From the NCBI RefSeq assembly GCF_007991655.1, contig NZ_BJYT01000029.1:1-58218 (forward strand): DNA of 58,218 nt. Reading direction: 5' to 3'. Source of the stretch: Segetibacter aerophilus. GTDB lineage: Bacteria; Bacteroidota; Bacteroidia; Chitinophagales; Chitinophagaceae. The translations under genes and the position numbers were made by a program. A model generated the notes under the pieces. The model searched no databases and was not told the origin of the DNA. It was given only the letters and a program-made list of their open reading frames with translations. Below are positions 51,912-58,218 of this stretch, in pieces (positions within the stretch are counted from its first letter, which is position 1; every line of letters begins with the position of its first letter).

Positions 51912-51930
51912 GTACAAGAGTGCGACGCAA
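51912..51930 (+). repeat. 19-bp interspersed repeat, copy 7
   Basis: GTACAAGAGTGCGACGCAA, identical to copy 1 from the island. Convergent pair with copy 6. Confidence 0.7.
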
Positions 51931-52020
51931 GAGAAGCATAATAGAAGTTATTCGGCTTAGCACAAAAAAGTTTTAAATTTATTAGAAGCTAGAAGTATCA
52001 GTCCAGCACTTACTTAGATT

Positions 52021-55000
52021 TTACTGCACCACCTCTACCCATTTTCCGCTTACGCCACTGCTGATACTGTTGTCATACATTGCTTCACACAATGTTCCAG
52101 GCCAGTAAAAGCGGCCGGTATAAGCGGCGTTTAATTGTACATAATAAGTAAGCGTTTCATTTTGCCGGATATCGAAATAGTGATACACCCTGTCGTCTCG
52201 TATGTCTAAATATTCCGAGGAAGATGACTTAAAAGTACCTTCGCTATTGTACATTCTTGTGTTCAAAATTTCCCATCCACTTGGAAAAATCTGCGACAAC
52301 GCCATTTGGCTATAGCTTCCTCTTTGACCTGTGTTTCTAAGAGTCACTTTTGCAACAAAATCGGTTCCCTGTTTTATCGTTACGGGGTTTAAAGGTGTTC
52401 CGGTATTTGTAAGATAATTTACCGTCATAGCGAGAACATTTGGATTGTTTTTTACACTTAAACTATCACCCGTAACCGGCTGTCCCTGGTTGATAATTCT
52501 TACATACAACACATTGCTACCTTTGTTGCTGATATTAATATTTGCCTTACCATTGGTGAAGGAAACCGGCGCTTGCACAATATTGCTATTACTGTTAATA
52601 TTGATGTTTTTACCTGCAATATTTCCGTTTACAATAATCTTACTTCCGCTTTTATTTTGACCACAAAATTTACTGATAGCTATCAACGAATAAGCTGTTG
52701 TTTGTGTACTGTACCAGCTTTCCCTCGATAGTTGATTTGCTACTGCACGAACCAGTTGCAAAGCCTCTGCTTTGCGGTTCATAATCGTTAATGTTTCTAA
52801 TACCATCGCCTGGTCTCTTAACTGACTGCCGTAAGACATACCGGGAGAAGGGCGCTGTGAAAAATTGGTTGGAAGGCCGCTGATCATTTGTAGTGCGACT
52901 CCATTTTGTCCGACTAAATAATAGGCTGCCGCCAGTCTCCATTTTGCTTCTGGTGTAATAAACTTGTATTCTTTTAACCTGTTCATTGCACCTAATTCAG
53001 GTGCTTTTGCCAACGCCAACAAATAGAGTCGGTAAGACTGTACAAGGTCGCCACCATAATACGGAGCACTTGTTTGGTTCCATGCATTGGCTTTTGTTCT
53101 TTCGTAGCCCCGCCATTGCTGTAGCATTGTTGCGGGAACATTGTATCCTCTTTCGCTTGCTTCCAATAAATAATGACCGGCATAATTCGTTCCCCATTCA
53201 TCACTGGTCGCTTCATTAGGCCAATAGCTAAAGCCGCCATCTCTTGCCTGGAAAGTCTTAATACGTTCAACCCCTCTCCTGATGTTTGCATCAACCTCTG
53301 CTCTCTGTTGATTATTCAATTCTATCAACTGATTCAATACCAATTGAGGGAAGACGGATGAAGTTACCTGCTCTATACATCCATGAGGATATTGAATAAG
53401 ATACTGCAGACGACTTTCTAAATTAATAGCCGGAATACTTGATACTTCCACTACCGCCCGGTTGCTGTTTCCTGTTCCTATGGCAGCTATATTACTGTTG
53501 AAGTTTTGTCCAGCTGCCAATGTTCTTTCAGTAACACTTGTAATAGGTGGATTCGGATTTCTTACATCCAACTCTACTTCATACACTGTTTTTTCCTTGC
53601 CGCTTGTTGCAATTAGCTTTACTTTTCCTATTCCCGTTGCAGACTTCACTCTTGCATTAAAATAAACCTGTTGCTCACCTGTTGATGTAAACGCTACCGT
53701 TTGGCTTGTTGCTTCAACAGGTTCAATAAAGGGATTGCTTTGAATGCTTAGGCTTACATTCCTAATATTATTTTCTGTTGCAAAAACAGTTACCGGTATT
53801 TTAATTTGTTCGGCCGGACCTAATACTCTCGGCATCGTCGCAAGCATCATTAATGGCTTCTTTACTGCAACCGCTTTTTCAGCAAAACCATAAGCGCCTT
53901 CATTTGCAGCGATCACCATCGTGCGAACACTTCCCATATAAGCAGGTAAAGTAAAGGTGTGTGTTCTACTGCTTCCATTTGATTTAAATGGTCCCATAAA
54001 CTGAACGATTGGTTTAAACCTGTTTGCCTTTTTCTTGCCGGGGTCGGCCGCTTCGCTATCACCACCTATCGTTAAGATTCTTTCGAGGTCTCCGCTCCAT
54101 GCACCTATTACATAATCAAACAAATCCCAGCTTTTCACACCCAGTGCTTCTTTGGCATAAAAAGCCTTGTGCGGGTCAGGTGTTTTAAAACGGGTAAGGT
54201 CGAGCAAGCCTTCATCAACAACAGCAATCACGTAATTCATATCATTGCCGTTTGCTTCAAAGACTGTAATACTGTTTGATTGTTCGGGCTTAATTACATC
54301 AGCCATTTTTATAACTGGCGTTAGCAACGAATTTTTGTCTTCAACCATTACCGGAATTACACCATACATTCTTATCGGTAAATCATTAATGGTTTGTGCA
54401 TGCGGTTGAAATAAGCTAACATTTACAAATACATTCGGTGCCATTTCCTTTTCAGCTTTAAAGCTGAATTTCGTTTGACCCTGTTGTGTTTCCGCCCAAT
54501 ATGTTTTCAGTACTTTGCTTCCGCTTTCAATGCTGATTAATGCCCTTCCACCTTTGCTGCTGGGTATACTTAACATCACTTCTTCACCTGTCGCATACTT
54601 TTCTTTGTTGGATGTAAATGACAACATCGAAGCGGCTGAAGGGTCGTCTTTGTTATCCCTGTTTTGCCAGTAAGGGTCATCGATGTAAAAGGTTTGACCA
54701 GTTACATGTCCGCTCTTTGTATCTCTTACCAACACCAAATATCTACCCCAATCATCCGAAGACATATTGAAGTTGTAAGCCGCCTTTCCATTTACAATCG
54801 GAACAGTTTGTTTCTTTATCAGCTTGTTGTATTCATCTTGCGTAAAGTTGCTTAGCTGGTCGCTGCTATTGTACCACCACCAACGCCATTGAATTTTATA
54901 TAGCTCCACCTCTGCTGTTCCTGTACCACCAATCAAACGTCCTTTTGTATCGACATTTACAATGTCTATTGTTTGATTTTTTCCGGCAGCTAAATAACCC

Positions 55001-57654
55001 CATGGCTTCGTTCCTTCTGGCACTTTCAATCCAACATAAGTATTGTAAGGGTGGTAAGGATATGCAACATTATCGATACTAAAATTGCCTCCAGGTTCAA
55101 AGACTTTAACGAGTAGATTAGCGGTTAGCACACCAGGAGCTTCTGTAGTTATAGTGAAGTTTGGACTAACCGTTGCAGTACCATCTTCGTTTAACGAACC
55201 ATCAAAGATGGTCTTGCTTTGAGACTCAAAATGAGCCGTTGGATTGTCAAACGTAAATGCTTCAAATTTTGGAAAAGAAGTTTTGCTTTTATACAGTTGC
55301 GCATCAACTCTGGCTTTTAAACTTTTAGCCGTTGCCCCAAATAACCATTTGGCTGATAGTATTCCTGTCGTTGTAACGCCTTTACCTAATTCAGGATTAT
55401 TGCCAAAATTTAAATCAATCTTTAAACGATTTGGCATCACTGTTTCAATCTTCAGTTTCTTTTCAAAAACAGCTCCACCGATTTTTACTTTACAATTCCA
55501 GTTTCCGGTTGGAGCGGCAGCATCGGTTGCTGTTCTAAAAACATTGAAGCCATCCTTATCATTTGTTTGAACAACTCTTTTGTAAAGCTGTCCTGTTGGT
55601 GAATACAACTCCATTTCAATCGGATGTTCTTCAGGCAGTTTATTTGCTTTGTCTTCAATAATACAACTCAAGTACAAACTATCTCCCGGTCGCCAAACAC
55701 CTCGCTCTCCAAATATGAAACCCTTGATTCCATTTTTCACTTCAGCCCCGCTTACATCAAAGCGGCTAAGTGGCAATGCCGTTCCATCATCTAATTTTAA
55801 ATAGCTTTTTTCTTCACCGTTTTTAGCAATTAACAAATAAGGTTTTCTCTTCAATTCAAGCGTCGCCATACCTGAATTATCAGTTTTGCCTTTCCCAACT
55901 ATTTGCCTTTGATAATCCAATACTTCCAGCTCAATATCATCCATTGGTTCTGTCGATAGTATGTTTGTAGCAGCTACAACTAACGAGTTTTCACTTCCTT
56001 TTTTTGCTGTGAGGCCAATATTGGTAGCAAGTATGTTTCTGCTAGCAAAACGCTCTTTATTAAAATATGATTTGCTGCAAGGATTATCTCTTTGGTTCCA
56101 ATTATAACCGTAAGGATAATACCTGTCATACCTGCTCCAGAACTCATCATCGTCATCAGGCGAACTTTCATGAGATGCATAAGAATATTCATACTCCTCA
56201 TCTTCATTCATATTCTCTTCCTCATCGTCGGCGGGAACAGCTACAGAATCAACAACAAGCGTTGACCGTTGCCTTTTTGGTTTAGGCACACACGTATATA
56301 GCGAGTAGTCAGGCCTAAAGCCAATGTTGATGCGATAAATTGCTCCGGGTTCTGTTCTTATGTACTTGTCTATATTCAATGCAAACCGATTTTTCTTATG
56401 AAGGTTCAGACTTTGGTCATCGTCCAACCTTACCGTTGCCTTTGCCAATGGAGTTGCCACCTGCCGCAATTCATTCTCTCCATTCATATCGTTTCCCTGC
56501 AGAAATTGGGCAACATTATTTTCATAAATTTTAATGATAGAAACGTCAACCGCCTTTAGGTTTGTTGCTTCAAAAGGCAACACCAACCTGCCTGAACTGT
56601 TTGGTAATATCGTTCCCCTTCCATGTATTTGTACAGAGGGAAGACGGTTTTCAAAAAATACATTTGATGTAAAAGATTTGGCAAGGCGTGTTCCCCATTC
56701 GTTGGTTATGCCTTCATTAATGTTTACTTTATAGTTGCCATCAAGCTTGTTGGCCACGTATACTTTTACTTCGCTTCCATTTATCGTGTAGCTGATATCT
56801 TCTTGTTCGCTAACCGCAATCAATCCCTTCAAGTCCTGGTTAAAAGCGACGGGGTCGCTAAATTGAACCAATGCAAATTCCTCTGCTTCCTGCACAGCAC
56901 GAACGCCTAATACTTTAAAATCGCCAGCCGCCGGTATGGCTATTTCACGTTTGTCTTTTTGGTCAATGTTCACCACATCTCCATCCCATTGTAGCACTAA
57001 ATTTTGTGCATCATTTGCGCGCTTTATTCCAGATACAATAAAGTCATGCGCTTTAGATGCTTCATTATGTTGCCACTTTATTTTTATATCGGAACCTTGG
57101 TATGATGCCTTGATTACCTTTTCAATCTTCGGGCTTTCTTCAACATCTGCTGTTAAAACAGATCCGGAATAAGTCATTTGGTCTTTACTGTTATCCACTG
57201 CACGCAGTCCATTTTCTACCACCTGCAAAGATGGCTTTATCACCTGTACGTTAAACGTAAATGTTTTAAATTTAGATGGCACCTTTCTAACCTTTGCGAG
57301 GTCAAAGTTTATCTCGTACAATTCGTTTGGTTTCAGGTCTTTTTCCGGCTTAAATTCAATTGTACGTTCATCTGTCCAGTACGCTTTTCCATCAACTGAA
57401 GGAGAAAATTTAAACAGGTCTTCCTTAATAGTTTCATTAAGCGTGTGCGCAGTAGAAACATCGGAAGTAAGCTGAATTCGTATCGTGTTTTTCTTAGAGA
57501 TAGCACCCGAAGTATAAGCTTCGATATACTTGCTGAATTCGGGATCTATTCTGGTGAATTTCTTTTTATTGTTACACGAGGCAGACAAAAGTGTAAGCAA
57601 TGCAAATGCTAGTCCGCCTATAAACCTAAGCGGCAATCGGGAATGAGGTTCCAT
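52021..57654 (-). CDS. Thioester alpha-2-macroglobulin lipoprotein (YfhM-like)
   Basis: An 1877-aa envelope protein. Signal peptide with lipobox SASC (Cys27) and following NNKKK predicts a lipoprotein. MG-type beta domains fill most of the chain. The reactive thioester motif GCIEQ lies in YPHGCIEQVTSS at about residue 1425, followed by an alpha-helical thioester domain (VERIKTFQARDGGFSYWPNE) and a C-terminal receptor-binding-like domain. It would trap attacking proteases in the periplasm or at the surface. An Asp/Glu-rich acidic loop (DDEEENMNEDEEYEYSYA, about 475-500) is unusual. It is upstream of pbpC on the same strand, the classic A2M-PBP1C pair. Confidence 0.95.
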   Translation of the reverse strand: MEPHSRLPLRFIGGLAFALLTLLSASCNNKKKFTRIDPEFSKYIEAYTSGAISKKNTIRIQLTSDVSTAHTLNETIKEDLFKFSPSVDGKAYWTDERTIEFKPEKDLKPNELYEINFDLAKVRKVPSKFKTFTFNVQVIKPSLQVVENGLRAVDNSKDQMTYSGSVLTADVEESPKIEKVIKASYQGSDIKIKWQHNEASKAHDFIVSGIKRANDAQNLVLQWDGDVVNIDQKDKREIAIPAAGDFKVLGVRAVQEAEEFALVQFSDPVAFNQDLKGLIAVSEQEDISYTINGSEVKVYVANKLDGNYKVNINEGITNEWGTRLAKSFTSNVFFENRLPSVQIHGRGTILPNSSGRLVLPFEATNLKAVDVSIIKIYENNVAQFLQGNDMNGENELRQVATPLAKATVRLDDDQSLNLHKKNRFALNIDKYIRTEPGAIYRINIGFRPDYSLYTCVPKPKRQRSTLVVDSVAVPADDEEENMNEDEEYEYSYASHESSPDDDDEFWSRYDRYYPYGYNWNQRDNPCSKSYFNKERFASRNILATNIGLTAKKGSENSLVVAATNILSTEPMDDIELEVLDYQRQIVGKGKTDNSGMATLELKRKPYLLIAKNGEEKSYLKLDDGTALPLSRFDVSGAEVKNGIKGFIFGERGVWRPGDSLYLSCIIEDKANKLPEEHPIEMELYSPTGQLYKRVVQTNDKDGFNVFRTATDAAAPTGNWNCKVKIGGAVFEKKLKIETVMPNRLKIDLNFGNNPELGKGVTTTGILSAKWLFGATAKSLKARVDAQLYKSKTSFPKFEAFTFDNPTAHFESQSKTIFDGSLNEDGTATVSPNFTITTEAPGVLTANLLVKVFEPGGNFSIDNVAYPYHPYNTYVGLKVPEGTKPWGYLAAGKNQTIDIVNVDTKGRLIGGTGTAEVELYKIQWRWWWYNSSDQLSNFTQDEYNKLIKKQTVPIVNGKAAYNFNMSSDDWGRYLVLVRDTKSGHVTGQTFYIDDPYWQNRDNKDDPSAASMLSFTSNKEKYATGEEVMLSIPSSKGGRALISIESGSKVLKTYWAETQQGQTKFSFKAEKEMAPNVFVNVSLFQPHAQTINDLPIRMYGVIPVMVEDKNSLLTPVIKMADVIKPEQSNSITVFEANGNDMNYVIAVVDEGLLDLTRFKTPDPHKAFYAKEALGVKSWDLFDYVIGAWSGDLERILTIGGDSEAADPGKKKANRFKPIVQFMGPFKSNGSSRTHTFTLPAYMGSVRTMVIAANEGAYGFAEKAVAVKKPLMMLATMPRVLGPAEQIKIPVTVFATENNIRNVSLSIQSNPFIEPVEATSQTVAFTSTGEQQVYFNARVKSATGIGKVKLIATSGKEKTVYEVELDVRNPNPPITSVTERTLAAGQNFNSNIAAIGTGNSNRAVVEVSSIPAINLESRLQYLIQYPHGCIEQVTSSVFPQLVLNQLIELNNQQRAEVDANIRRGVERIKTFQARDGGFSYWPNEATSDEWGTNYAGHYLLEASERGYNVPATMLQQWRGYERTKANAWNQTSAPYYGGDLVQSYRLYLLALAKAPELGAMNRLKEYKFITPEAKWRLAAAYYLVGQNGVALQMISGLPTNFSQRPSPGMSYGSQLRDQAMVLETLTIMNRKAEALQLVRAVANQLSRESWYSTQTTAYSLIAISKFCGQNKSGSKIIVNGNIAGKNININSNSNIVQAPVSFTNGKANINISNKGSNVLYVRIINQGQPVTGDSLSVKNNPNVLAMTVNYLTNTGTPLNPVTIKQGTDFVAKVTLRNTGQRGSYSQMALSQIFPSGWEILNTRMYNSEGTFKSSSSEYLDIRDDRVYHYFDIRQNETLTYYVQLNAAYTGRFYWPGTLCEAMYDNSISSGVSGKWVEVVQ

Positions 57655-58218
57655 AACGTAGTTGGTTGAAAAAGAGAAGGTTATTTTGTAAGCAGGAAGT
57701 TAATGAAAGGCTTTTGAGATTAATAATAAATCTTTTGTTAATTGCCTTTTACAATTGAAAGGTTATAATCTCTTAGTTTTGGGATGCGCGTGATGTTAAA
57801 ATAGGATTTAAGCGACCCAAGCTCAATTCTGTTTTAGTTTTTTCATCTCAGTCTAGTCCTTACACCTTAACTTTTTTCTAAGATCACGCTTTTTGTAGTA
57901 ACACAAGGGTATTTTACTTTTGTCAGCGGATTTAGTGGCAGTTTAGTTCTTTCAACAAGAAATATAAAAGCAGCTTAATTTCTAAATTTTCTTGGGTGGA
58001 AGAAGGATTACTTATACCTTCGCCCTCCGAATTTAAAAAACGGGTAGAAGTTCTTTATCAATTACAGTTGCTTAACCTCTTTTTAAATTTTTTATAAGAA
58101 GTTTGGCAGGATTTAATTAAGCTAGTTATCTGTAGCACTTTAAATCCTTTCTTCTTTCTTCTTCTGTTAAAAAGAATAAAAAAGAATAAATGAAATTAGG
58201 AATTGGAGTTTAAACGTT
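57655..58218. other. Noncoding right end
   Basis: There is no convincing gene in either strand. The sequence is AT-rich, with scattered short frames only. It probably holds the promoter of the alpha-2-macroglobulin gene; I see no clean TAnnTTTG box with a supporting upstream element. Confidence 0.5.

Noticed and set aside
49364-51960. Several long frames antisense to pbpC
   Set aside because: Explained by the coding sequence of pbpC on the other strand; no independent start or domain.
52445-57399. Many frames on the plus strand within the alpha-2-macroglobulin gene
   Set aside because: Shadows of one continuous 1877-codon gene with signal peptide and thioester motif.

Overview
The window is a chromosomal segment from a member of the phylum Bacteroidota, most likely the family Chitinophagaceae. 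The evidence is the type IX secretion (T9SS) C-terminal sorting domains, Bacteroidota-type TAnnTTTG promoter boxes, tyrosine integrases in which the first catalytic arginine is replaced, a MobC/relaxase pair of the Bacteroidota type, and a conserved housekeeping set (asd, trmB, typA, fabH, ctaA, rnhB, uvrA, pbpC with an alpha-2-macroglobulin gene). The species was not identified.

Layout. Positions 1-1062 carry the start of an integrase gene of a second mobile element that runs off the left edge. A genomic island of about 24.6 kb then occupies 1438-26075. It is bounded by a perfect 45-bp direct repeat that is the 3' part of a CAU-anticodon tRNA gene, which remains intact at the right end. Paired 10-bp motifs (TGTGTCGGAA spaced 11 bp) sit just inside both ends and look like integrase arm sites. 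The island's left half is a mobilisation and replication module: integrase, ORF6N protein, HTH protein, a helicase-like gene and a primase gene both broken by frameshifts, an iteron-like cluster of TGATGAG repeats, a candidate oriT, MobC and relaxase. Its right half is cargo. The first cargo block is a set of envelope-directed genes: an SNase-fold lipoprotein, two four-TM coiled-coil proteins, a secreted vWA protein and a tiny Cys-rich lipoprotein. The second is a type I restriction locus (hsdM, hsdS, hsdR) with two DUF262-family genes inserted between hsdS and hsdR, one of which has a DUF1524-type HNH motif. An uncharacterised 362-aa gene and a truncated DUF6361 gene follow.

From 26106 to the right edge the window is ordinary chromosome: HAD hydrolase; MerC-like, SCO and Fur-family genes; a lamin-tail surface protein; asd; a trmB/DUF5522 overlap; typA; T9SS cargo; fabH; a lipid kinase; heme A synthase; RNase HII; an M43 metalloprotease; a RES/Xre-type toxin-antitoxin pair with a palindromic operator on its promoter; uvrA; and pbpC next to a thioester alpha-2-macroglobulin lipoprotein.

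Two patterns are not explained by the genes. One is a 19-bp interspersed intergenic repeat (GTACAAGnGnGYGACRCAA), found seven times, whose inner positions vary as C/G or T/A pairs. The other is a shared terminator-like leader hairpin upstream of both asd and typA. The best candidates for an undescribed system are the 9726-13859 envelope module and the DUF262-containing hsd locus, both carried as island cargo.
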